A DNA stretch of 64,000 nt from Salinilacustrithrix sp003476595 (lineage in GTDB: Bacteria > Actinomycetota > Acidimicrobiia > Acidimicrobiales > Salinilacustritrichaceae). How positions within the stretch are numbered: position 1 is the first letter of the stretch; each line of letters opens with the position of its first letter. This document shows positions 9,039 through 17,107 of this stretch, piece by piece. Where the stretch lies: positions 62,001-126,000 of the forward strand of contig CAXAUZ010000006.1 of assembly GCA_963972525.1 (NCBI GenBank), read 5' to 3'. The notes beneath the pieces were generated by a model. The model searched no databases and was not told the DNA's origin. It saw only the letters and a list, made by a program, of their open reading frames with translations. The position numbers and the translations under genes were made by a program.

Positions 9039-10214
9039 CTAGCGGGTGGCTTCGGTGCCGAGGACGATGGTGGAGGTGCACGACAGGACGCCGCCGCAGC
9101 CGTTGGCGATGGCGACCTCGGCGCCGGGGACCTGGCGGTCCCCGCCCTCGCCGCGGAGCTGGCGGACCGCCTCGACCAGGATGAACATGCCGTACATGCC
9201 GGGGTGCGTGTAGGAGAGGCCGCCGCCGTTGGTGTTCGTGGGCAGCACGCCCCCGGGGCCGAGGCGCCCGTCGGACACGAAGTCGCCTCCCTCGCCCTTG
9301 GCGCAGAAGCCGAGGTCCTCCAGGGTCATCAGCGCCGTGATCGTGAACGAGTCGTACAGCTCGACCACGTCGACGTCGCCGTGGCCGATGCCGGCCATGG
9401 CCATGGCCTGGGGGCCGGAGACGGCCGCGGCGGTGGTGGTGACGTCGCCCATCTGGCTGATGGACATGCCGTGGGTGTGGGCCGTGCCGGCGCCGAGGAC
9501 GTACACCGGCGGACGGGCCAGGTCCCGGGCGCGCTCGGCGCTGGTGACGACGAGGGCGCCGGCCCCGTCGGTGACGAGGCAGCAGTCGAGCTTGTGCAGG
9601 GGTTCGGCCACCATCGGCGAGGCGAGCACGTCGTCGATGGTGATGGGGTCCTGGTGGTAGGCGTTCGGGTTCTTCACGGCCCACTCGCGGAACGACACCG
9701 CGATCTGGGCCAGCTGCTCGCTGGTGGTGCCGAAGTCGTGCATGTGCCGCTGGGCGGCGAGGCTGTAGCTCGCCGCCGGGAGCCCGAGCCCGTAGGGCAG
9801 GTCCCACTGGAACAGGGCCGAGTCCTGGCCGCCGATGCCGGGGCCACCGCCGGCGAACGGGTTCTTGCCGCCCCGCGGCGTGGCTGCGTAGACGATGACC
9901 GCCACCTCGCACAGGCCGGCGGCGATGGCAGCGGCGGCGTGCTCGACGTGCACTTCGAAGCTGGAGCCGCCCGTCATCGTGGAGTCGGTGAACCGGCCCC
10001 GCACGCCGAGGCGCTCGCCGAGCTCGAGGGACCCCATCATGCCGTTGGTGGTCATCAGGCAGTCGACGTCGGCGATGGTCAGGCCGGCGTCGTCCAGCGC
10101 GCCGCGGATCATCTCGACCTCGAGCTGGGCGTCGGATCGGCCGAGGCGCCCGTCGGGTGAGACGGCGTCGACGGCTCCGACGATGGCGGCCGCAGCGCGG
10201 AGCGGGTGGGGCAC
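9039..10214 (-). CDS. SCP2/Ltp2-type thiolase-like enzyme (possible retro-aldolase)
   Basis: About 391 residues of the thiolase superfamily, lipid-transfer (SCP2) branch. The region where a true thiolase has its nucleophilic cysteine reads TMTGGSSFEVHVEHAA, so that cysteine is missing. The C-terminal half keeps GGGLSYTHPGMYGM (the His-Pro site) and IANGCGGVLS. Loss of the first cysteine plus an adjacent DUF35 gene is the pattern of Ltp2, an aldolase that cleaves steroid side chains, so cleavage of a beta-hydroxy acyl-CoA is as likely as thiolysis. The GTG at 10214 is chosen because GGAG lies six bases upstream; an ATG at 10295 would extend the protein by 27 unusual residues. It is first in the operon with the DUF35 and synthetase genes. 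Confidence 0.85.
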   Translation of the reverse strand: MPHPLRAAAAIVGAVDAVSPDGRLGRSDAQLEVEMIRGALDDAGLTIADVDCLMTTNGMMGSLELGERLGVRGRFTDSTMTGGSSFEVHVEHAAAAIAAGLCEVAVIVYAATPRGGKNPFAGGGPGIGGQDSALFQWDLPYGLGLPAASYSLAAQRHMHDFGTTSEQLAQIAVSFREWAVKNPNAYHQDPITIDDVLASPMVAEPLHKLDCCLVTDGAGALVVTSAERARDLARPPVYVLGAGTAHTHGMSISQMGDVTTTAAAVSGPQAMAMAGIGHGDVDVVELYDSFTITALMTLEDLGFCAKGEGGDFVSDGRLGPGGVLPTNTNGGGLSYTHPGMYGMFILVEAVRQLRGEGGDRQVPGAEVAIANGCGGVLSCTSTIVLGTEATR

Positions 10215-10264
10215 GAGCGTCTCCAGGTCTTCCTGCGGTGGCCGGCGCCACCGAGCGACGACGG

Positions 10265-10270
10265 AACATA
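10265..10270 (-). promoter_or_regulatory. Putative -10 box for the thiolase-DUF35-synthetase operon
   Basis: Read on the minus strand the hexamer is TATGTT, matching the actinobacterial TANNNT consensus. A weak -35 (TGATCA) lies 18 bp upstream. Transcription would begin near 10258, leaving about 44 nt before the GTG at 10214. Confidence 0.4.
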
Positions 10271-10275
10271 ACACG

Positions 10276-10305
10276 GCCGCCGTCTCAGTGATCATCGACG
10301 GCGGC
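10276..10305. promoter_or_regulatory. Inverted repeat in the thiolase/MMPL-HTH divergent region
   Basis: Perfect 9-bp arms GCCGCCGTC (10276-10284) and GACGGCGGC (10297-10305) flank a 12-bp spacer containing TGATCA. The repeat overlaps the presumed -35 region of the leftward operon and lies just upstream of the rightward promoter. It is a candidate operator. The arms are GC-rich, so chance symmetry cannot be excluded. Confidence 0.4.
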
Positions 10306-10320
10306 GCAGCGCTGTCTGAA

Positions 10321-10349
10321 TTGGGCGGTTCGACCCTCCCGGCGATACG
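10321..10349 (+). promoter_or_regulatory. Putative promoter of the MMPL-HTH gene
   Basis: TTGGGC (10321-10326) and GATACG (10344-10349) are separated by exactly 17 bp. Transcription would start near 10356, giving a short leader with AGGAGG before the ATG at 10390. Confidence 0.45.
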
Positions 10350-10389
10350 GTTCTCGGAGACTGTCTCATCGGGTCAGCAGGAGGTGGCG

Positions 10390-13191
10390 ATGTCCGAGGC
10401 CGCTCGGTGGTGCTTCCGGAACCGGCGCCGGGTCCTTCTCGCGTGGCTCGTCGCGCTCCTCGTGCTCGGCGTGGGCTCGCAGGTCTACGGCGGCGCATTC
10501 CGCAACGACTTCCGCGTCGCGGAGTCCGAGTCACAGCGAGCGCTCGACCTGCTCCAAGAGCGCTTCCCCGCGTTCGCCGGCGATCCGCTCGCCCTCGTCT
10601 TCCGGGCCGACACCGTCGACGACCCAGACGTGCGCCGTCGGATGGATCAGCTCTTCGCCGATGTGGCCGCCCTCGATGGCGTGGAGGAGGTGGTCTCCCC
10701 GTACGTGGGGCTGGCGCCGGTGAGCGCCGACCGGACCACGGCGATCGCCCAGGTCCGGCTGGCCGAGTTCGGACCCGAGGTCGATCCCGAGCTGGTCCGA
10801 TCCGTGATCGACCGGGCCGAGCATCTGTCGGAGGTGCCGGGCCTCCAGGTCGATGTCGGTGGACCGACCGCCATGTTCGCCGAGATGGAGCCTCCGGGGG
10901 AGCGGGAGGCGGCTGGCGTGGTCGTCGCTCTCGGCGTCCTGCTCGTGACCTTCGGATCCGTGCTGGCCGCCGGGCTGCCGGTGGCGGTCGCCCTCGGCGG
11001 CCTCGGGGCCGGCATGGGCCTGGTGCTGCTGCTCACCCGCGTGGTGGAGGTCTTCACGTTCGCGCCCGCGATGGCGGCCATGATCGGGCTCGGTGTCGGC
11101 ATCGACTACGCCCTCTTCATCGTCACCCGCTACCGCCAGGAGCTGGCGGGCGGTTCGTCGCCAGAGGTTGCCACCGGCACCGCCATCGGCACCGCCGGTC
11201 GTGCCGTGGTCTTCGCCGGCGCCACTGTCGTGATCTCCCTGCTCGGCATGGTGCTGATGGGCGTGTCGATGGTCGTCGGCATGGCGTTGAGCGCGGCACT
11301 CGTGGTGGCCTGCACCGTCGCCGCCGCGATCACGCTGCTGCCGGCGGTGCTGGGCTTCATCGGTCCCGGCATCGACCGCTTCGGCGTCGCGTGGCTCCAG
11401 CCCGCCGACAGCGACCCGTCCGGCGGGCGCTGGTACCGCTGGAGCCGCACCATCCAGGCTCGTCCATGGCCGGCGTTGGTCGGCGGGCTCGTGGTGCTCC
11501 TCGCCCTCGCGGCTCCGGTCCTCAGCATGGAGCTCGGCGGCCCGCACTTCGGCGCCGGCCCCGAGACCCAGAGCAGCCGGCGCGCCTATGACCTGGTGAC
11601 GGAGGGCTTCGGGGAGGGGTTCAACGGCCCGCTCGCCGTCGTGGCCGAGGTGACCCCGGGCCGGGCCGACGACTTGGCCGTGCTCGACGCCGTCGTGCAG
11701 TCCATCGGCGCCGCCGAGGGCGTGGCGCTCGCCGTGCCCCCGCTGACCAATCCGGCCGGCGACACGGCGGTGGTCACCGTCATCCCCGAGTCGGCCCCGC
11801 ACTCCACCGCCACCCAGGAGCTGGTCGAGCGATTGCGAGACGAGGTGGTGCCGGCCGCGGTCGGCACGTCCGGTGTGGAGGTGTCGGTCTCCGGAGTGAC
11901 GGCGCTGTTCGCGGACATGGCGGAGCTGTTCAACCGGCGCCTGCCGGTGTTCATCGCCACCGTCATCGGCCTGTCCTTCGTGCTGCTGATGATCGTGTTC
12001 CGCTCCGTTCTCGTGCCGATCAAGGCGGCAATGCTCAACCTGTTGTCGATCGGTGCGGCGTACGGGGTCGTGGTGGCCGTGTTCCAGTGGGGATGGGGCG
12101 CAGACCTGATCGGCATCGACCGGCCTGGTCCGATCATGGCGTTCATCCCCATGATGCTGTTCGCCATCCTCTTCGGGCTCTCGATGGACTACGAGGTCTT
12201 CCTGCTGTCGCGCATCCGCGAGGAGTACGACCGAAGCGGCGACAACGCCACCGCGGTCGCCGACGGTCTCGCGGCGACCGCTCGGGTGATCACCGCGGCC
12301 GCGGCGATCATGGTGATCATCTTCTCGTCGTTCGTGCTCGGCGACGATCCCATCGTCAAGACGTTCGGGCTCGGGCTCGCAGTGGCGGTCTTCGTCGATG
12401 CCACCGTGGTCAGGATGGTCCTGGTGCCCGCCACGATGGAGCTGCTCGGCGACGCCAACTGGTGGCTGCCCGACTGGCTCGACCGCCGTCTGCCCCGCAT
12501 CGAGCTCGAGGGCGCGGCACTCGGCGAGCAGGAGACCGTGGGGCCCGGCGCGGCCGAGCCCGGGTCGGCGGACGCAGTCGATGCAGGGGAAGCCGTCGAT
12601 GACGCCGTCCCGACGGTCCAGGTCACCGCCGGCACCGTGGCGTGGCTCGACTCGCTCAGCGGCGATCACCGGGGTCAAGCGCTGGCCCACCTCGACCACG
12701 CGCTCGCCAACGGCGTCGTCGACGCCGTGCGACGGGACGGATCTGCCGACGTGGTCGTGCCCCTCGGCCGGCGCACCCGTGGTCTGACGCTGAGCGATGG
12801 ACCCGAGGCCTACCTCCTCGACGTGCGGTCCGGTCGCGCCGGCGACGGTCGCGCCGGATGGCTCCAGGTCCGCGATCGGGTGCTCGGCGAGGCGCCGGCG
12901 CAGGCGGCGTACCGGCAGGTGCAGGCCGCGGTCCAGGTCGCCGACACCCTGCGATCGCTGCGCGAGGTCCACGGCATGACCCGAGAGGAGCTGGCGGGCC
13001 GCGCCGGCACCTCCGTCGCCGCGGTGGAACGTCTGGAGCGTGGCGACGGCTCGGCCGAGGTCAGCGACCTGATCGGCGTCGGATTGGCCCTCGACGCGTG
13101 GATCGACCTGCGGGTCGGCGGGAGCCAGGGCGCAGCCGTCGCCGACGAAAGCTCCCGGCTGCTCAGGAGCGCCGGGGGCGCGGCGACCTGA
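10390..13191 (+). CDS. MMPL/RND-family transporter fused to a C-terminal XRE-type helix-turn-helix domain
   Basis: A 933-residue protein. Residues 1 to about 700 are a full MMPL (RND) transporter. It has an N-terminal membrane helix, a periplasmic loop, a first helix bundle with GIGVGIDYALF-like GLGVGIDYALF, and a second half with FGLSMDYEVFLLSRIREEY, the classic paired proton-relay motifs. The family exports lipids or drugs. After the last helix come an acidic linker, about 110 residues I cannot assign (roughly 739-848), and a helix-turn-helix at about 849-908 (QVADTLRSLREVHGMTREEL, then AGRAGTSVAAVERLERGDGS) of the Cro/C1 type. This domain would face the cytoplasm. The ATG at 10390 is set by AGGAGG. 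The 3' end overlaps the convergent tetR gene by 29 bp. Confidence 0.88.
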   Translation: MSEAARWCFRNRRRVLLAWLVALLVLGVGSQVYGGAFRNDFRVAESESQRALDLLQERFPAFAGDPLALVFRADTVDDPDVRRRMDQLFADVAALDGVEEVVSPYVGLAPVSADRTTAIAQVRLAEFGPEVDPELVRSVIDRAEHLSEVPGLQVDVGGPTAMFAEMEPPGEREAAGVVVALGVLLVTFGSVLAAGLPVAVALGGLGAGMGLVLLLTRVVEVFTFAPAMAAMIGLGVGIDYALFIVTRYRQELAGGSSPEVATGTAIGTAGRAVVFAGATVVISLLGMVLMGVSMVVGMALSAALVVACTVAAAITLLPAVLGFIGPGIDRFGVAWLQPADSDPSGGRWYRWSRTIQARPWPALVGGLVVLLALAAPVLSMELGGPHFGAGPETQSSRRAYDLVTEGFGEGFNGPLAVVAEVTPGRADDLAVLDAVVQSIGAAEGVALAVPPLTNPAGDTAVVTVIPESAPHSTATQELVERLRDEVVPAAVGTSGVEVSVSGVTALFADMAELFNRRLPVFIATVIGLSFVLLMIVFRSVLVPIKAAMLNLLSIGAAYGVVVAVFQWGWGADLIGIDRPGPIMAFIPMMLFAILFGLSMDYEVFLLSRIREEYDRSGDNATAVADGLAATARVITAAAAIMVIIFSSFVLGDDPIVKTFGLGLAVAVFVDATVVRMVLVPATMELLGDANWWLPDWLDRRLPRIELEGAALGEQETVGPGAAEPGSADAVDAGEAVDDAVPTVQVTAGTVAWLDSLSGDHRGQALAHLDHALANGVVDAVRRDGSADVVVPLGRRTRGLTLSDGPEAYLLDVRSGRAGDGRAGWLQVRDRVLGEAPAQAAYRQVQAAVQVADTLRSLREVHGMTREELAGRAGTSVAAVERLERGDGSAEVSDLIGVGLALDAWIDLRVGGSQGAAVADESSRLLRSAGGAAT

Positions 13192-13852
13192 TCCGGGTCC
13201 GGTTGCTCTCGCGGCCCGCGGCCCGGACGTCGCCTCCGTCCTGGGCGACGGCCCCCCGGACCGCGTGGGTCAGCGACACGGCCATCGACTCGCCGACCTC
13301 CTCGGGGCTGCGGCCGAAGTCGGGGCCGAGCGCCTCGGTGGCGAAGGCCGACAGGGAGACGGCCACGGCATCGCGGAGCCACCCGGGCGGATCGTCGGCC
13401 CCGCCGGCCAGGTCCCACGCCGTGTCCGTGAACCGCTGGACGAGCTCGGAGCGGGCCACGCGGCGGGCCCGGGCGATGTCGCCGAGCTGGCCGTCGAAGT
13501 CCGCGCCCGAGGCCAGCTCGAAGTACACCCGGCCGTGCTGGGCGTTCATGCGGTGGACGGCCACCAGGGCGGCCCGTAGCCACTGCTCGAGATCGACGTC
13601 GGCTTCCGGACGGGGCACGTGGTCGCCGTAGCTGCGCATCGAGTCCTGGAGCGCTGCGGCGAGCAGGGATTCGCGGGTCTCGAAGTACCGGAACACGGTG
13701 CGACGGCTGACCCCGGCGGCGGCGGCGACGTCCTCGACCCGCACGGCGAGACCGCGCTCGGCCAGCTCGACCCGCGCGCCCCGCACGATCCGCGCGCGCA
13801 CCGCGGCGCGAGGATCATCGACCGGCTCGGTGTCGAGGGACTCGGCAGCCAT
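13163..13852 (-). CDS. TetR-family transcriptional regulator
   Basis: A 229-residue regulator. The N-terminal helix-turn-helix reads GLAVRVEDVAAAAGVSRRTVFRYFETRESLLAAAL, a typical TetR DNA-binding domain, and the rest is the variable helical ligand-binding domain. The ATG at 13852 follows a GGGAGGTG stretch at moderate distance and places the HTH at a normal position (about residues 35-65). It is divergent from the alpha/beta hydrolase at 13937 across an 84-bp gap, so that gene is the first candidate target. Its 3' end overlaps the convergent MMPL-HTH gene. The ligand is unknown; in this setting an acyl-CoA or lipid is likely. Confidence 0.9.
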   Translation of the reverse strand: MAAESLDTEPVDDPRAAVRARIVRGARVELAERGLAVRVEDVAAAAGVSRRTVFRYFETRESLLAAALQDSMRSYGDHVPRPEADVDLEQWLRAALVAVHRMNAQHGRVYFELASGADFDGQLGDIARARRVARSELVQRFTDTAWDLAGGADDPPGWLRDAVAVSLSAFATEALGPDFGRSPEEVGESMAVSLTHAVRGAVAQDGGDVRAAGRESNRTRIRSPRPRRS

Positions 13853-13936
13853 CGGACCACCCTTGCACCTCCCGGGCCGACGGGGGGCCACCGCCCCGGG
13901 TTGCTCGGACGGTCGGCGGCGCCGCAGCATCGACGG

Positions 13937-14611
13937 GTGACCACCACACCCGCCGGGATGCAGCTCACCGTGCAGGGCACCGGACCGCCCGTGGTCCTCA
14001 CCCACGGGTTCGCCGACGACGCCGCGACCTTCGATCGCCTCCTCCCCACCCTCGCCGGCCACCGGCTCGCCCGATGGGACCTCCCGGGCCACGGCTCCTC
14101 GGGCGTCGGCCCGCAGCCCTCGTCACGAGGCACCGCCCTGGCCTGGCTCGATGCGGCGGTCGCCGCCGCCGGACCGGGCCCGACGGTGCTCGTCGGCCAC
14201 AGCCTCGGCGGCTACCTCTCCCTGTGCCGGACGGTGATCGACCCCACCGGGGTCGCGGGGCTGGTGCTCGTCTCCACCGGCCCCGGCTTCCGTGATCCGG
14301 CCAAGCGCGAGCAGTGGGGCACGTTCATCGCCGACTACGCCGACCGCCACGGCATCCCGGAGGGGGCGCGGGGGATCGCCGAGCAGCCCGACAGCGTCGT
14401 GCTGGACGGCTTGGCCGCCCTCGACGTGCCCGTGCTCGTGATCGTCGGAGGCGACGACGTGCGGTACCACGCGGGCTGTCGCATCATCGTCGACGAGGTC
14501 GCCGACGCTGCGCTGGTCGTGGTCGACGGCGCCGGCCACTTCCCCCACCAGACGCACGCCGAGGTGGTGGGCGACAAGGTTCGCGAGTTCCTGAGCAGGG
14601 TGTCGGGCTGA
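13937..14611 (+). CDS. Alpha/beta hydrolase
   Basis: A 224-residue hydrolase with the oxyanion segment VVLTHGFADD, the nucleophile elbow VGHSLGG, the acid in VIVGGDD and the catalytic histidine in DGAGHFPHQ. The cap region is short. It would hydrolyse an ester or lactone in the cytosol. The GTG at 13937 gives a complete N-terminal strand; an ATG at 13958 is an alternative. It is divergent from tetR and followed by an operator-bearing promoter for the next gene. Confidence 0.85.
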   Translation: MTTTPAGMQLTVQGTGPPVVLTHGFADDAATFDRLLPTLAGHRLARWDLPGHGSSGVGPQPSSRGTALAWLDAAVAAAGPGPTVLVGHSLGGYLSLCRTVIDPTGVAGLVLVSTGPGFRDPAKREQWGTFIADYADRHGIPEGARGIAEQPDSVVLDGLAALDVPVLVIVGGDDVRYHAGCRIIVDEVADAALVVVDGAGHFPHQTHAEVVGDKVREFLSRVSG

Positions 14612-14624
14612 AGGCGGCGAACTG

Positions 14625-14652
14625 TTCCAGTGCAACAGCGCTGTTGTAGCGT
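14625..14652 (+). promoter_or_regulatory. Promoter with an embedded palindromic operator
   Basis: A TAGCGT -10 (14647-14652, TANNNT type) lies 16 bp after a weak TTCCAG -35 (14625-14630). The spacer contains the perfect 14-bp palindrome CAACAGCGCTGTTG (14633-14646), which extends with one mismatch to 18 bp (14631-14648). An operator between -35 and -10 suits direct repression of the PF10118-BVMO pair, for example by the nearby TetR protein. Confidence 0.6.
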
Positions 14653-14679
14653 CTCACCGTCGTCCAGCAGGAGTCATGC

Positions 14680-15540
14680 ATGCCCCCCGCCACCGCGTCG
14701 CCGATCCAGACCCGACGGATGTCCTTCGAGGCGTCGCTGCAGGAGGTGCCCCGCCACTTCGGCCCCGACGGCGACCTGCTCTCCAGCCACATCGCCGCCT
14801 GCCTCTCTGCGGTGTTCCCCGACGGCGAGGACTTCTTCGTCCGCTCCGTCCGCCACTTCCGCGGGGACATCACCGATCCCGTGCTGAAGCAGGAGGTCAG
14901 CGGGTTCATCGGCCAGGAGGCAATCCACGGCCGCGAGCACCGGGCGTTCAACCGGCGCCTCAGCCAGCTCGGCTACCCCACCCGGTTCCTCGAGCGGTTC
15001 ACTGAGCGGCTGCTGGCCGCCGCCGACCGGGTCCTGTCCCCCAAGGCCCGCCTCGCCGCCACCGCTGCCCTCGAGCACTACACCGCCACCCTGGCCGAGC
15101 AGCTGCTGCGCGACGAGGACACCAGGGCGCTGTTCGGCCACGACAAGGTGCGTGAGCTGTTCCTGTGGCACGCCCTCGAGGAGTCCGAGCACAAGACCGT
15201 CGCCTTCGACGTCTACCGGGCCGTCGGCGGCACCGAGCGGATGCGTCGCGTGGTCATGGACGTGATCACCGCAGGGTTCATCGGGGGCGTGGCCCTCGCA
15301 GTGGGCCTGTCCCTGCTCGGCGACCGGGCGGCCCGCAACCCGGTGCGCCTGGTTCGCAGCGTGAAGCGTCTGTCGAAGTCGCCCATCGTCAGCCGCGAGC
15401 TGTGGCGGGAGCTGCGCAGCTACAACCGGGCGGGGTTCCACCCGTCCGACCGCGACGCCAGCGAGCTGCTCGCCACCTGGCGTGAAGAGCTCTTCGGTGC
15501 GCACGGCACGCTCAACGACCGGCTGGCGGGGGCCGCGTGA
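14680..15540 (+). CDS. PF10118/COG3687 predicted metal-dependent hydrolase
   Basis: A 286-residue, mainly helical protein of the family annotated as predicted metal-dependent hydrolase. Likely metal ligands are in FIGQEAIHGREH and in HALEESEHK, a spacing of Glu and His reminiscent of ferritin-like di-iron proteins. A hydrophobic helix (FIGGVALAVGLSLLG) follows. The chemistry is not established, so hydrolase is a family label only. AGGAG precedes the ATG. The stop overlaps the start of the EthA-like BVMO gene (TGATG), so the two proteins are probably made together. A paralogue lies at 63217, also beside a BVMO gene. Confidence 0.85.
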   Translation: MPPATASPIQTRRMSFEASLQEVPRHFGPDGDLLSSHIAACLSAVFPDGEDFFVRSVRHFRGDITDPVLKQEVSGFIGQEAIHGREHRAFNRRLSQLGYPTRFLERFTERLLAAADRVLSPKARLAATAALEHYTATLAEQLLRDEDTRALFGHDKVRELFLWHALEESEHKTVAFDVYRAVGGTERMRRVVMDVITAGFIGGVALAVGLSLLGDRAARNPVRLVRSVKRLSKSPIVSRELWRELRSYNRAGFHPSDRDASELLATWREELFGAHGTLNDRLAGAA

Positions 15541-17039
15541 TGGCGGCCACCGAGCATCTCGATGTTCTCGTGGTCGGCGCCGGGCTGTCGGGCATCTGCG
15601 CCGGGCACTACCTGCAGACCGAGACGCCCTGGGCGTCCTATGCCATCTTCGAGGCCCGCGACGCCATCGGGGGCACCTGGGACCTGTTCCGCTACCCGGG
15701 CGTGCGTTCCGACTCGGACATGTTCACCCTCGGCTACCCGTTCCGGCCGTGGAAGAGCTCCCAGATGATCGTGGACGGTGAATCGATCCGCCACTACATC
15801 GAGGACACGGCCGCCGAGGAGGGCATCGACGCCCACATCCGGTTCCAGCACCGCATCGTGCGGGCCGAGTGGTCCAGCGACGTCGCCCGCTGGCACGTCA
15901 CCGCCGAGCGCGCCGACACCGGCGAGACCCTCCAGCTCACCTGCGGCTTCCTGTTCTCCTGCAGCGGGTACTACCGCTACGACCACGGCTACCAGCCGGA
16001 CTTCCCCGGCGCCGACCGGTTCCGGGGCGATCTCGTGCACCCCCAGCACTGGCCCGAGGACCTCGAGGTCAGCGGCAAGAAGGTGGTGGTCATCGGCAGC
16101 GGCGCCACCGCCGTCACGCTCGTGCCGAGCCTGGCCGAGCGGGGCGCCGACGTCACCATGCTGCAGCGGTCGCCCACGTACATCGCCACCGTGCCTGGTG
16201 AGAACCCGGTGGTAGGTGCCGTCCAGCGGTTCCTGCCCGACAAGGTGGCGGGCTCGGCCGTGCGCTGGGCGCACGCCCTCGGCGCCCAGGCCCTCTACCA
16301 GGTCAGCCAGCGCTATCCGAAGCCGGTGAAGCGCCTGCTCCGCTTCGGTGTCCGGATGCAGCTGCCCCGCGGCTACGACATCGACACCCACTTCAACCCG
16401 AGCTACAACCCGTGGGACGAGCGCATGTGCGCCGTCCCCGGGGGCGACCTGTTCAAGGCGGTGAAGTCCGGGCAGGCCACCGTGGTCACCGACCACATCG
16501 ACACCTTCACCGAGACGGGCATCCGGCTGCGTTCGGGCGAGGAGCTGGAGGCGGACATCGTCGTGTCGGCCACCGGACTGGAGCTGCTGTTCCTCGGCGG
16601 CATCGAGTTGGCCGTCGACGGCGAACCGGTCGAGCTGAAGGACCGTCTCACCTACAAGGGCATGATGCTCGAGGGCGTGCCGAACCTGGCCCTCGCCATC
16701 GGGTACACCAATGCATCGTGGACGCTGCGCTGTGACCTGACCTGCCGGTACGTCACCCGGCTGCTCAACCGCCTCCGCGCCTCGGGACTGCGCCAGTGCA
16801 CGCCGGTGAACGACGACCCCGACGTCGGGCCCGAACCCCTGCTGAACCTGCGCTCCGGCTACATCCAGCGGGCGCAGGGCAAGATGCCCCAGCAGGGATC
16901 CCAGCCACCCTGGCGGGTGTACCAGAGCTACCTGCAGGACTACCGCGCCACCCGCCGCGCCGATGTCGACGACGGCGTGATGCGGTTCGGCAACCCGGCC
17001 ACCGCGACCACGCCTGATCGACAGGTCGTCGCCGGGTGA
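15540..17039 (+). CDS. ethA: EthA-like flavin-containing Baeyer-Villiger monooxygenase
   Basis: A 499-residue flavoprotein that would use FAD, NADPH and O2 to turn ketones into esters or to oxidise sulfur. It has the FAD site VVGAGLSGI, GGTWDLFRYPGVRSDSDMFT, the BVMO fingerprint FRGDLVHPQHWP, the NADPH site VIGSGATAV and LQRSPTYI. The line-up with mycobacterial EthA (489 residues) as I recall it is close along the whole length, including NPSYNPWDERMC and YTNASWTLRCDL, so this name is better supported than for the other BVMOs here. MymA-type enzymes are the nearest alternative. The start overlaps the upstream stop and a hairpin follows the gene. Confidence 0.9.
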   Translation: MAATEHLDVLVVGAGLSGICAGHYLQTETPWASYAIFEARDAIGGTWDLFRYPGVRSDSDMFTLGYPFRPWKSSQMIVDGESIRHYIEDTAAEEGIDAHIRFQHRIVRAEWSSDVARWHVTAERADTGETLQLTCGFLFSCSGYYRYDHGYQPDFPGADRFRGDLVHPQHWPEDLEVSGKKVVVIGSGATAVTLVPSLAERGADVTMLQRSPTYIATVPGENPVVGAVQRFLPDKVAGSAVRWAHALGAQALYQVSQRYPKPVKRLLRFGVRMQLPRGYDIDTHFNPSYNPWDERMCAVPGGDLFKAVKSGQATVVTDHIDTFTETGIRLRSGEELEADIVVSATGLELLFLGGIELAVDGEPVELKDRLTYKGMMLEGVPNLALAIGYTNASWTLRCDLTCRYVTRLLNRLRASGLRQCTPVNDDPDVGPEPLLNLRSGYIQRAQGKMPQQGSQPPWRVYQSYLQDYRATRRADVDDGVMRFGNPATATTPDRQVVAG

Positions 17040-17065
17040 CCGTGCTGTCCCAGAACCGCTGAACA

Positions 17066-17085
17066 CGAGGCGGCGGACCGCCTCG
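17066..17085 (+). terminator. Hairpin after the EthA-like gene
   Basis: Perfect 8-bp arms CGAGGCGG (17066-17073) and CCGCCTCG (17078-17085) close on the tetraloop CGGA, 27 bp after the stop at 17039. There is no T-run. Confidence 0.5.
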
Positions 17086-17107
17086 CGTCCGCGGCAGAGG
17101 AGTTTCG

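Noticed and set aside
7027..10269. A single 1080-codon frame that could be read as a large fusion protein
   Set aside because: Only the last 514 codons are meaningful (the synthetase). The upstream part is the wrong frame of the DUF35 and thiolase-like genes, and an ATG with GGGGGG upstream lies at 8571.
10276..10305. Transcription terminator for the thiolase/MMPL intergenic repeat
   Set aside because: No gene ends in this divergent region, so a terminator has nothing to stop. Kept only as an operator candidate.
12604..12933. A RelE/HigB toxin domain in the middle of the MMPL-HTH tail
   Set aside because: The strand-helix order is vaguely similar, but I cannot find the basic catalytic residues, so it is mentioned only as speculation and not annotated.
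10531..12972. An 813-codon open frame antisense to the MMPL gene
   Set aside because: It is rich in His, Arg and Glu with no recognisable domain, and the sense strand encodes a full transporter. Long antisense frames are expected at this GC content.
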